Source of the DNA: Hyaloscypha bicolor E | Lineage: Eukaryota; Ascomycota; Leotiomycetes; Helotiales; Hyaloscyphaceae | Direction of reading: 5' to 3' | Length of the DNA stretch: 64,000 nt | NCBI RefSeq assembly: GCF_002865645.1 | Contig: NW_020194517.1 | Location: forward strand, 558,001-622,000 | Shown: piece by piece, positions 10,449 through 20,678 of the stretch | Numbering within the stretch: the stretch's first letter is position 1 | Layout of the letters: each line of letters begins with the position of its first letter | Made by a program: the position numbers and the translations under genes | Notes under the pieces: model-generated | Seen by the model: the letters and a program-made list of their open reading frames with translations, nothing else | The model's database searches: none | Told to the model about the DNA's origin: nothing

Positions 10449-11415
10449 ATGTCTTCATCAAGCAAACCGGCGATGGCCTCCACCAGTCGACGAAAGTCTT
10501 CGAAGAGCACCTTAACCGTCACCCTCAAACTGACACCCAAGGCTCTGCAGAGATTCGAACCTGCCACACTAGTCAAGGAAGAATCTCCATCAAAGGAGTC
10601 TTCATCAACAATTTCGAATCCACCGCCTGTCGCACCGAGCTCAAATGGAGACAATCCATCCGAGTCGAATGTCAATACACCTGCTGCCAACGGCACACCT
10701 GTCCCCTCGTCGATGCCACCACCGACTGAAGGGGTAAAGAAGAAGGGTGTGAAGAGAAGTGCAGGGCCTGCGTTAGGACCAGATGGGCTCCCCAAACCAA
10801 GGGGCAAGCCGGGCCCGAAGAAGAAGGCAAGATTGTGAGTATACCCCCTTCAACTGGTCTTACATCCGTCGTTCCCACGTCGCTGTATCTGGTCGTATTT
10901 GCATCGACCTCTCACAAAGATTCAAGACTGCGAATTCACTTGATTGTAAAGTTGCTAACTCATCGTGTAATAGGGAGGATGGTTCAATCGACCACTCGAG
11001 TACGGCACCGCGAGCCCCGAATGCTACAGCGGCTCACAAACTCGGTCCAAAGGCCAACCAAGGCGCTATCAACGCAGGTCTTCGTGCCCTCGATCGGTCT
11101 GGCAAGCCGTGTCGCAAATGGCAGAAGGGCAGCTTCACACTCAAGAGTTTCACTGGTGTCGTTTGGGAGATTCCACGCTGGACAGCACCACCAAAGATCA
11201 GGGCTGAAGGTACCTCGGGAGATTCTGCATCAGGGGACAGCAGCAAAGAGAACAAGGACAACAGCCAGCTGGCGAGTGAGAAGAGCGAGAAGAGCAATGG
11301 TGGCGCTGACATCGAACTTGGCAGCACGGCTAGCAACAACGCCAGCTCACCAGCACCATCAACCCTTCCGCCCTCGTCCGCACCAGCGGCCCCCGCCGTT
11401 GCTGCTTCCGCATAA
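10449..11415 (+). CDS. IES4: INO80 complex subunit Ies4-like protein
   Basis: Exons 10449-10834 and 10974-11415 (275 aa). The 139-nt intron has a GTGAGT donor, CTAAC branch and TAATAG acceptor. The protein opens with a Ser/Lys-rich segment and LTVTLKLTPKALQRFEP, which matches the Ies4 N-terminal signature, and then has a low-complexity Ser/Pro linker. A conserved core spans the splice: PKPRGKPGPKKKARLEDG, KLGPKANQGAINAGLRALDR, SGKPCRKWQKG and FTGVVWEIPRW. The tail is Ser/Ala/Pro-rich and disordered. In the family, Ies4 is a small subunit of the INO80 nucleosome-remodelling complex in the nucleus, tied to transcription and the DNA-damage response. The ATG at 10449 is the first in frame before the conserved motif. 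The assignment rests on motif memory, not on a search. Confidence 0.8.
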
Positions 11416-12746
11416 ACATTGGCGTCTTTCATACTGGGTCGTTGCACCTAGACTTGTATTAAGACATTCCGGTCACCGTCTGATTTCCTACCCCCACCTT
11501 CTCTTCGGTGGTTAGACACTGGACCCCAGGGCTCATCAGGGATTAGATGTACTTCTTGATTTGCTCTATTTGTGGAATCTTTTCGGCGGAAAAAAATGGC
11601 GTTGGACTGTGAACTCTACAGCATTGGCGGGAATGCTGGAGGGATGGGCATGGCGTTAGGGCGATGCATTGCGGCATTGTATTATAGACTGCATTACCTG
11701 TACCAGAGCGCAAGAATAAAAAAAAGAGGTTTCTTCGGCCTGTGCCCTGTTTTCAATTTATTCCTCATGGACTACAGACATCGTGAAGCAATACCTTAGA
11801 CCTGTGGCCAGATGAGAGCAAACAACACCGAAGCCAGTCTAGAAAGAAGTATCCCAGTGCTTCATCACTTAAGTTTGAATGATACAACATGTTTTTAAAT
11901 GAGACTCGGAGAAAATAATGAGTCCAACCGCGCACTTTGTCCCATCTTTAGAAGTTCACATTTGAAACAGTTCCTAGCGTACAACGTCTTACGAAATACC
12001 ATAGGCTACCAAGTATTGATGAGTTGGAAGAGTCAAATCAGTAAGAATTAAATTTTGTGTCATCTAGATGTTTAGGGCTCTAGGAAGGTATCAGGTGTCA
12101 TAAAATGCAAATTCTCTCCAAATAGGAAGTTCACACGTCTGCTCTCAAGTGACCTGATGCCCGACTGAGGATTAGGAAGTCAGGCCAGTGATTACACACC
12201 AAAGCGTAGTTGTTTTAAACAGTGACAACTCAACATGGTATCATAACTCCCAAAAATCAGATTAAATGATCGTAAGAGAGAAACACTTGGTCAGGAGTTA
12301 TCTCGCATTAGTTGAAAGGTGTCATACCTCCGTCTCGTGACAAGTACATGGACTTCCCCACATGGCTCTATCGAGTCTAGTTCGCTTGGAGCTCCGCGCC
12401 TGTATTGCATCTTCGTCGTGCTTGATGATAACACATGTCGAAGAACTGGATTCCCAACCAAGTACAACTGACAAAATGAGCTCGCATGCAGGCCCCCAGC
12501 TGTGGTAGTGGCGATAAATCTATTTCCTTCCATATTCACAACATCTGCTGGCCATGAACAACCATCTTCCGCCAACACTCCCCACCTTAGACTCATTCGA
12601 TTCACGGAACGCTTGATCTAAGGAAGGGGCTTATTCACAATTACGAGGCCAAGAGAATATCAGGCCAGCTCTTCGATATATTTCCCGCCCATCTACCGCC
12701 CACGAAACACGACCCCGAACAACTTTAACCTTCAACCACTCGCAGC
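11416..12746. other. Gene-free stretch, IES4 3' side and VID30 upstream region
   Basis: The frames at 11572-11799 and 12291-12605 have no splice support or recognisable motif. An A-rich run near 11718 may mark a 3' end. Confidence 0.5.
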
Positions 12747-15700
12747 ATGACGAATTCGTATCCTTCGGGCTCACCGGGAGTTCCAGATTCGAGCATGCCG
12801 ACTGGGGCTCCCGGATTCATGCCACGAAGATCTTCGTATGCCTCTGTCGTTTCCGGTACAGCTTCTGGAGCCTCCCAGCCTTTTCAACAACCTGCGAGGT
12901 CTGGCGCCTTCTCCCACCTCCTCAATCAGCACCCCGACTTCAGCTACGATTCAACCTACTCAAACTTCGGCGGACATTCGCGGTACGATAATAGAGTTTA
13001 CGATATGGATTTCACTACAAATGGTGGCGGTCATGGACGACCAGGGTCCTGGGGGCGTGGCGGACAATTGCCGAGTTTCTCCAGTGCCTTTGGGCTACTC
13101 ATGAATGGGCATAGTTATGGGGGTTTTGGCGGTGGACATATGGATCAGTTTTTCGTGCCATCGTATCTCAAGGGGTCAAAATATGTCCAAAGGCTGGAAG
13201 AAGCACACAAGGCGAAGTTGTCGGCACACAAGGAGGGACACTCGGCACAGTCTTCTCAACCAGGTTCGCTTTCGACAAGCGCAAGCAGTATAAATCTACA
13301 TGCGAAGATGGCCCCTTCCCATCGAGGGATGACATATGACTTGATCGAGAAAGCCCCGCCCCTTGAAGACGAAACTCTAGCGCCCTTGCCCTCAAAATGG
13401 AATAATCAAGACAAGCATGGGGCGTTGGAGGTGCTGTCAGACGGGCAGGAGGTCAAATTTGCGGGCCCAAAGCCGGAACGAGATCGAGATCACGAAGCAT
13501 ACGCCATCAGGGCAGACCATCCCATGCCTCCGCAGTGTGGTATCTATTATTTTGAAGTGACCATAATTTCCCGGAAGAGAGAAGAGTATGGTGCCCCCCA
13601 ACCCCACCCCACACACCAATTTACCGTTCAAGGTTCTGATAAGCTGTGCAGGAGTTCTATTGGCATTGGTTTCTCAAGTAAGACTGTGCCATTATCAAGA
13701 TTGCCTGGATGGGAGCCAGAATCGTGGGCGTATCACGGAGATGATGGACATTCGTTTTGCTGCCAAAATTCAGGAAAACATTACGGTCCTCCATTCACAA
13801 CCGGCGATGTTATAGGATGCGGTGTAAACTTTAGAACAGGATCTGCCTTCTTTACGAAAAACGGAGACCATTTAGGTTCGCACCTTCTTCCGTTGACAGA
13901 ATCAACTTACCTTCTGAGTTCTTCATTGCTAACAAAACTGAAGGCACCGCCTTTCGCGAGATCAAGGGCAAACTTTATCCCTCAGTGGGAATGAAAAAGG
14001 CAGGCGAGCATGTGAGGGTCAACTTTGGGCAAAGCCCATTTATCTTTGATATAGATGGCATGATGTCGGCAAGTAACCATAATTTCATAAGTTCTCATTC
14101 TGTTAACCCACATATCCCCTTTTCTGGCTCTGCTACTTCCATCGGCGGATTGGCTCTCGACGGCCCTTCCGGATCTCAAACATCTTCTACAATTACTATG
14201 GATGCTGGATCTGCTACTGCGAATGGTGACTCCGAGGGCTCACCCGCCGAGAACGATCACCAACCGAGCAATGGAACACTGGCAGAGATCATTTATCCAC
14301 CTCGCATTAGAACATCCACCGAACGCTCCCAAGAAGAGATTCGCCTGGCACTGGGTCGTGAATGGGAATCAGGCGATCCAAATCCTCTCGGTGAACTCCG
14401 GCTCACCGCAGAGCACGTTGTCGGCCTCTCCCATACAATGTACCGCTTGCTACAGAGATATCGCATATTCAATAGAGCAACCCCACGACGGCGACGAGAT
14501 GTACGGTCAATGTTCCGCGAACGCTTGAACAATGAGCGGCTATCTCGTATACTCCAAGTCAGGGACTCGGAGGACGGCGCTTTAGATCTGTTTCGGACAG
14601 TTCGAACGGAGATATTGTACGAAATCGCGTTGAACAATGAGTTGGGGAGTGTCCTAGACTACCCTGGCTCGGAGATTGAGCCGCGAAGTCAATCACAGTC
14701 ACCAGGAACCATTGTTGTTTCGGCCGACTCCAGGAGAGAAACGATGCATGCAATGAGGAGAGCTCTTAGGATTGTCAACCCTGTTTCGTACAATACTACC
14801 AGCCGAGGAAGACAGCCAGAAGCCCCGGAGAGAGTTGCTGAAAGTCCCACTCCATTCTTGGACAATACAGCCAGCCCAAGAACACAATCACAAACCGTTG
14901 TTGTTTTCCGTCCTTCAGGACCAAATTTTCGGACTTGCCTTTTTTCAAATATATGGACTAATTTTCGAGAACAGTCAGAGAAGAAGCACATTAGGCAAGA
15001 AATCGATGCAACTAGCACGGCAAAGCTTGCTCCGCCTCTCAGCGAGACCGAGCTTATCCAGTCTCTGGTAGGTCATATCTCTCTGTATCGACGAAATGCT
15101 TGTCTAAGATTAGCAGGTCCTTCAATTCCTGACACATGACGGTTATGTTGAGACAGCTAAGGCCTTTTCCGAGGAGGTCCATGCCGAGAAGAAAGCTTTA
15201 AGTCTAGATCCTAATGCAGCGGTAAATGGCTTTGAGGCGAAAGAGGATGAGGATGCTGGTCATCGACAACGTTAGTATTCTACAAATCGTCCGCCCCTCA
15301 ATCTAATTCTTTCCTAGGAATTCGAGCTGCTGTTCTTGACGGAGATGTTGAAAAGGCCCTCAAATACACAAACGCTTTCTATCCAAACGTGCTCAAGGAC
15401 AACGAACATGTCTACTTTCGATTACGCTGTAGAAAGTTCATCGAGATGATACGCCAAGGAGCTGAACTTCACAATTCTACCTCTACGAATGGCACCAAGA
15501 AGAGCAACGGTCACAGTGGGGACTGGTATGATGATATCATCAATCAAGAGATGGATGTCGATGATCATCCAAATCAGAGCAACAACTGGGACAGAATGGA
15601 CACGGAGGAACCTTCAGGAAACCAAATGGAGTACCAGAGACTATTGTCAGACACTTTAGCTTATGGGCAGGATCTTCAGGCAGAGTTTCAAAACGACCCG

Positions 15701-16045
15701 CGGAGAGAAGTCAGCATGGCTTTGAAGGACGCCTTTGCTCTAATAGCATATGAGGATCCGATCAATGCCAAGGAGGTTTCTCATCTGCTGGACCCCAGCG
15801 GTCGGGTAGCAGTGGCTGAAGAGCTGAATTCTGCAATCCTATGTAAGTTTAACTGCTGACGGCTACTCCACCGCTTCTTTCTGCATATCTGACAAAGCAC
15901 AGTATCTCTCGGTAAATCTTCTTCCGCAGCTCTTGAACAATTATATCAACAAACCAGCATCCTCCTCGAAGATCTCCGAGAAGGAGGTGGACCAGGTGCT
16001 TTCGTAAATATTGACGACTTCGCTCGACCTAAGATCGGTCAATGA
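12747..16045 (+). CDS. VID30: RanBPM/Gid1-type SPRY-LisH-CTLH-CRA protein
   Basis: Six exons: 12747-13585, 13652-13875, 13944-15067, 15117-15270, 15318-15842, 15903-16045 (1002 aa). Introns are 66, 68, 49, 47 and 60 nt and all phases agree. After a disordered Ser/Gly-rich start, a SPRY domain runs over about residues 230-395 (GIYYFEVTI.., SSIGIGFSS, KNGDHLGTAF, VRVNFGQSPF). LisH follows at about 715-745 (LSETELIQSLVLQFLTHDGY), then CTLH from about 780 (RAAVLDGDVEKAL) and a CRA-type helical end. In yeast the homologue Vid30/Gid1 is the scaffold of the GID/CTLH ubiquitin ligase that degrades gluconeogenic enzymes. Unusual: about 300 codons (roughly residues 396-698) lie between SPRY and LisH, where homologues I know pass almost directly from one to the other. 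Confidence 0.85.
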
Positions 16046-16536
16046 GGTCCCCACAGGCGAACTCCGGCGCCGCATAGTTGCCTTGGTAGATGGGACCATA
16101 TTGCCCGAGGCGTTTTCCTTTTCACAACTCAGCATGCATGCATTGTGACAGGTGTATCGGGCCGGGTGGGCAACGAGTTGTTGTCCCTTATTCCCCGGCA
16201 TTGAAATTGGCTCGTTGATCTTAGATGCAGGTGGTCGGATGGAGCTTGGTTAGGCTGGATGGGGGTCTGGGTGGACATTGACTTGAATGATTTTGCGAGG
16301 TGCTTGGTGCGTGGATAGACCGGATTGTGTCGCCGAGGCGATGGTTATCATTGTTCATAGGAATAAATCACTCTCAAGATATGTGAGTAGCTGTGCCTCC
16401 GGACGTTCTTCGTTTGGCGCTTGCGAGGGGTTTGATTTACGAGAGTATGAGTTGAACCAGGAAGATTGAACAGGTTTGACCATCATGCACGCCAGCTTAT
16501 TATGATTTTGTCTCGTCTTGAACGTTGAAGGGAACG
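16046..16536. other. 3' region of VID30, no gene seen
   Basis: Only short overlapping frames occur. Nothing can be supported. Confidence 0.5.
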
Positions 16537-17052
16537 ATGGGAAACCTTTTGGTACGCGCGATGAATGCCTCACTCAATATCGGCCCAATGTTCGAAAGAT
16601 GTGGGTGGTATAATGAGATTTCCCTGGAAGCCGAGACTGAATCTTTCGAGCCATCCTTTTGTTGCTCGTGCTCAATCTTCGTACGCAATTTCGAAAAGTT
16701 CTGGTACAATGAGATTCTGGACTCCAGTTGGCAGTTGAGAGTAAATCCCCAAGTCATCCATTTGCTGCACATCACACTCAATGTCCCAAAGTTCTGGTAT
16801 ATTGAGATTGTTCTTGAAGTCGAGAGAGGATCCTTACAACTCACTGCCTCAGGTATTCTGCACACCTCTCACCCAATGTCCCTCGACTTAGGTACTGGTT
16901 TTGGAAACAGAGTGCAAAGTAGTTTTGAGAGAATCTGTGTGACCTTGGAGAATCATGGGGAGTCTGTGAGAGGCGATGACGAGGTCGTTGAGACAAATAT
17001 ATCACTTCTTGTTGCTCGCTCTATGTACAGCCAGAACCTCATCGGGCCGTAA
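16537..17052 (+). CDS. Orphan ORF with three ~31-residue repeats
   Basis: ATG 16537 opens a 171-codon frame without introns. It carries three degenerate repeats starting at WYNEISLEAE, FWYNEILDSS and FWYIEIVLEV, encoded by DNA copies beginning at about 16607, 16703 and 16796 (96 and 93 nt apart). The opposite strand is also open for 121 codons over the repeats (SREISLYHPHL, ESRISLYQNF, SRTISIYQNF), so the coding strand is uncertain. No family is recognised. It sits between the convergent VID30 and mitochondrial carrier genes. It could be a young gene, a decayed leucine-rich-type repeat gene, or a non-coding tandem repeat. Confidence 0.3.
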   Translation: MGNLLVRAMNASLNIGPMFERCGWYNEISLEAETESFEPSFCCSCSIFVRNFEKFWYNEILDSSWQLRVNPQVIHLLHITLNVPKFWYIEIVLEVERGSLQLTASGILHTSHPMSLDLGTGFGNRVQSSFERICVTLENHGESVRGDDEVVETNISLLVARSMYSQNLIGP

Positions 17053-17109
17053 AAGATAAACTGTATACAAGAACCCATTGAAACTCCGAAAAATGCAACC
17101 TTTCTTTAC

Positions 17110-18314
17110 CTAGTCTTCAAGAGCATTTATCTGCTTCTTGATGAATTCGAAAGCCGAAAAAAAGATCGAGTTCACAACACATGATCGACCCATCGAGACT
17201 CCTAAGCCGCGGTACATCCTCTTGTTGAAGAATTGGATCTTCGGCGCCTTCTCAACCCTTTCGCCCTTGCAATGCGTAAGACAATTTCGTTGATAGATCG
17301 ATTTCGCGGAGTCGATCGGATAAATCAAAGCCCAACTTGCCACTCCACATAGCCCACCAGCAACCACTACGGCGAATGGATTTGTGGGAGATTTATCGCG
17401 GCGGTATGTGGTAAGGATCTGCTTACTACTTTCATAGGTCATGAAATAGATCGCAGTACCTAACGTATCTCGGACTACGCTAGATCAGTATACTGCCATG
17501 GAACACACATCACCTCAAACTTACGCAGATGCAGATTGAAGCCAGAGTATAGCCCCATGAATCCACGATGCTTCACAATGTTCTTTGCAGTTTTGAATGT
17601 GCCCTTGTTCTGGTAGCTTGAAGCAACGGCAATAGTCCTTCCGGTGGCTGGCTCGGAAACGCTCGTGCGATTTCGATCTGCCATGAGAACTGATACTTGA
17701 GCGCTAAGCTTGGTCAATTCAAAAGGACCTTGATTGGTTAGTTGATTGGAGAGCCAGTCCTGGTTTGCTACTACTCACATGCTACCAGTGTGATGAAAGA
17801 TCCAGCTGTAGCTCCTGCAGCTCCAAAGCATGCAACTGTAGAGAAAGTCGGATAGGTCCCAGGAGTGTTAACATGGACAAGAGGGTCTACGCCGAAATTG
17901 CGCTTGAACCAGGCGGCGTAGGTGTACTTGGATCTTTGGTATACAGAGAATGAAATCGTGCGGACCAGAGTAACGCTTGCCATAGGTGCCGTAACCCCTC
18001 GAAAGAAACCCCGCCACTTCTCTGTCTTGTAGGTATGCCGAATGCAATCCGTAAAGCTGTCATATTTGTACGTCTGCATTCGTGTCTTCACGGAGTCCAA
18101 TGGAAACTAGATCGAGTCAGCAATTGACTGATCGCTGGCATGCACTGGGACGTCCTACAGCGGCGAACGTGGACAGGATGGAGCTCAGGGATGCAGCAAC
18201 CTCCGTCCGATATCTCTTGACCCATCTTCTCTGCTGGTACGGGTTTGCTTCCGGAATGTTGGCCAGATGGTCGTGTTGGATCCCATCTCGCTGACCGGGC
18301 CTCACGGGCATCAT
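17110..18314 (-). CDS. Mitochondrial carrier family (SLC25) transporter
   Basis: Minus-strand exons: 18314-18159, 18106-17779, 17728-17525, 17474-17110 (350 aa). Introns are 50-52 nt with GTAGGA, GTGAGT and GTAAGT donors. The three carrier repeats each show the Px[DE]xx[KR] signature: FPLDSVKTRMQ, CPFELTKLSAQ and YPIDSAKSIYQ. Between them are GFFRG, GLYSGF and MYRGLG loops typical of matrix helices. Length and motif spacing fit a complete six-helix inner-membrane carrier. The substrate cannot be read from these motifs; the second signature with Glu (PFELTK) suggests an acylcarnitine- or amino-acid-like subgroup, but that is inference. The ATG at 18314 is the first in frame; a second follows immediately as codon 2. 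Confidence 0.88.
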
Positions 18315-18540
18315 GGCAGGAACAGTGGATCACGGCGAGCGTTGTGAGACGAGAGTCTCCTCAACGTGCTCGCGATGGAGACAGGTCAGGATAGTCCATG
18401 AAGTCTTCTGTCGACTGGCAAATGCGACGGAAGAGGTGGACTGCAGTTTTGCAATCGCGAAGGGAAGCGTATTTCGAAAGTTGGGCGGCGTCTTGCGGGG
18501 TCGAGATACTGTTTGAAATGGTACGAGTTACATGTACCTC

Positions 18541-18592
18541 TGTGGTGGGAGGGAGTGGAGGATCTGGAGGAAGTGGTGGAAGTGGTGGAGAG
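18541..18592 (+). repeat. Imperfect GGAAGTGGT-type minisatellite
   Basis: Short units of GGA, GGT and AGT recur about five times. Translated on the plus strand they give GGSGGSGGSGGSGG. Within an unassigned stretch this is best viewed as simple-sequence DNA. Confidence 0.7.
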
Positions 18593-19236
18593 AGCCGTGT
18601 GGCTCGGGCGTGTGCGGACCAGGTTGTGATTAGCTCAGAGGGGTGGAATGAAGTCATACCCTCTGAATGGACAGCTGCTGCCGGCCTCGCTTTAGCTTCC
18701 CCTGCACCCTCCCTTGCCTGCAATCGGATTATCCCACATGTAGCACAGTTAGCAAACAGGATCACATCCTGCAGCTTCACACGGCTCGCAGAAATCTTGA
18801 CCAGCCAGGCCATCCCAGTCCCCGAGCATTTCCCCGCAAACCGCAAACCGCAAAGCTGAAGGCTGAACGGCAGTCCACAAGGCAGTCCTGCTCCTGCTCA
18901 AGGATGGCGGCCTGCTCGTGTCTTTGCCTCCAATCAACGCCAAGCCAGGAGAACTCAGTTGTGGCAGGCCAGTAGTTTTCAGTCGGGAGTGCTGAGATGC
19001 TTATCTATTGCGATTGTCTCAAAAGCGGACAGGTGCACCTGCAGAGTAGGTACGAAATAAGGCCTTGCTTTTTACCCGTATTGAGCCATGGTGATCATCC
19101 ACAACCCAATACACCTTTCGTGCCGTGTTTGCATAGTACAATATTGATGCACATATGACAAGTATCTTCTACGGGGATTCGTTGATCAAGCGCCTAGGCT
19201 TCTGCTTATATCATTGGACGATCTTCTCATATTTGA

Positions 19237-19443
19237 ATGGTCCCAAGCCCTCGAAGTATCCCCGTCGAAAACAAAGGGAGGGTGGTGATTGTTGATGGCC
19301 GCAAGGTAGTCTTCACTGACAGAGAGGCTCACAGGATCCGTAAGGAAACTATTCTTACCACTCTCATTCGGAAAGGATTTTGGGCACGTGGTTTCTTGAT
19401 CTCAGTCGGATCAGGAGGTTATTTCATCTCCAAGGCCTCATAA
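19237..19443 (+). CDS. Possible small protein (68 aa), unknown
   Basis: A single-exon frame from ATG 19237 contains GRVVIVDGRKVVFTDREA, a basic helix-like segment and a glycine-rich C-terminus (ISVGSGGYFISKAS). The alternating pattern is protein-like, but 68 codons can be open by chance and no family is recognised. Confidence 0.22.
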   Translation: MVPSPRSIPVENKGRVVIVDGRKVVFTDREAHRIRKETILTTLIRKGFWARGFLISVGSGGYFISKAS

Positions 19444-19976
19444 ATAAACTGTAGGGAGTCTGCGGGGGGCCTCCGTTCGGGCTTTGAGCACTCTCATGGT
19501 ATTCTCCCAAGACCAATTTCCCGCAACCCTCCCATTGTCCCTCGCCTTGTGGGATCACTGAAGTGCCAGGGCGATACTACCATTCTCAATGGCCGAAAGC
19601 AATTGTAAGTTGAATCCAGTGCCGTCTGCTGCTAAGATTGGCAAAAGCCGACTTGCATTGCAGTTCTCATCGCAAGGCACGCTATCCTCGCAAGTCACAG
19701 CGGCTGATGGCTGATCGTGAGAATTCTCTCTGCAGGACGAGAACTGCTTCCAGGGCCCTCCCCGAAGAGTTAACCGTAGAGCGCGGCCAAGGGTGAGAGC
19801 ATCAGGGAAGAGCCCCAGTAGCACGAAGACAATGTCTTCTTTTCGAGCCTAGATGGTAAGATTGCAGATGACCCGCCGAGATGCTGATGAAACTTCGGGT
19901 TATTGCTTAATGGATGAGGCATTGAGCGCGGCACCATGGCGATTTCGGGAGGTTTTGAATGCGGATGGCCAACAGC

Positions 19977-20424
19977 TCAGCGCAGGCAAAGACCCATACT
20001 ATCGTTGAGCATGGCCAAAGTCATTTGATAATGAAGCCTCGCAGTTCCCTGGACCTGTCTCTGGACAGTGGTTGGTTTCTTGTCTTTTCTAATGTGATAA
20101 TCAGGACGTGCATTTGAGAACCCCCTTTCCGGGAATAACATACCTTTCGTAAATGTGTTTTTTCTTCTCCCAATACGCCGTGTGCAACAAATTTCTGACA
20201 ATTCGATGCTCGAGTCCTGCCTCCTTTGCCGCAAAGCCGAGGAATTTGACGGTTCTGTCTATCTTCTCTTGGTTGAAAGATGAAGGGTCCTCAACCCGAA
20301 AGGCCCTTCTTAACTGATCCCGTGCGATATATCTGGCTGGCTTTGAGTACTGAACTGCGTGAAGAAGGCCCCTATATAGGTGTCGATATGCATGAATGAT
20401 CTTTTGCGGGCTTGGAGTCGACAT
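19977..20424 (-). CDS. DUF1763-type LYR-like small protein
   Basis: Minus-strand exons 20424-20144 and 20088-19977 (130 aa). The 55-nt intron has a GTATGT donor and ATTAG acceptor. The start MSTPSPQKIIHAYRHLYRG contains an LYR tripeptide within a helix, followed by SKPARYIARDQLRRAFR, then KFLGFAAKEAGLEHRIVRN, and a C-terminal helix ending LNDSMGLCLR. This matches the fungal DUF1763 family as I remember it. LYR-containing proteins usually act in the mitochondrial matrix with acyl-carrier protein in Fe-S, respiratory or ribosome assembly; that role here is inference. It lies head-to-head with the CHY/RING gene, about 250 bp apart. Confidence 0.72.
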
Positions 20425-20678
20425 TGCTCTGTGGATACTGAAGCACAATTTGAGATGAGAGAAAGAACAAAAGCTGTCCCGGAAATACTTGGAGAAGCAC
20501 GTGCAGAATGCAAAAGATCTTCGCTAAGATCTTGGCGGCTACGGGCCTGAAGCGGCCGTCGTCCGGCTCTTGACTCCGGACTTCACCTCGGACTGGAGTG
20601 AGGTGGAAGACTAACTTACCGTCATCCACATACAAACGACCGACCTATGCAGTACCTCACGAGATTAATGTTCACCAA

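Larger units (their letters stand above)
18315..19976. other. Intergenic stretch, no firm gene
   Basis: Both strands at 18361-18859 are open (153 and 161 codons), with a Gly-Gly-Ser repeat on the plus strand and a Pro/Leu repeat on the minus strand. The minus frame has no ATG at its 5' end and no splice link to the carrier. A minus frame at 19555-19824 also lacks an ATG. A small frame at 19237-19443 is listed separately. Confidence 0.4.

Noticed and set aside
10551..10575. tRNA-like GGTTCGAATC box (reverse strand)
   Set aside because: It lies inside the conserved IES4 coding sequence (LQRFEPAT) and no acceptor stem or A-box fits.
12291..12605. 104-codon minus-strand ORF upstream of VID30
   Set aside because: No motif or intron support, and its product looks random.
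18361..18859. Long overlapping ORFs on both strands with a GGS repeat
   Set aside because: The minus frame has no ATG at its start and cannot be spliced to the carrier gene; the plus frame is dominated by simple repeat. Both may be chance in GC-richer DNA.
19555..19824. 89-codon minus frame with cysteines, like a secreted peptide
   Set aside because: No ATG in frame and no upstream exon with a signal peptide was found.
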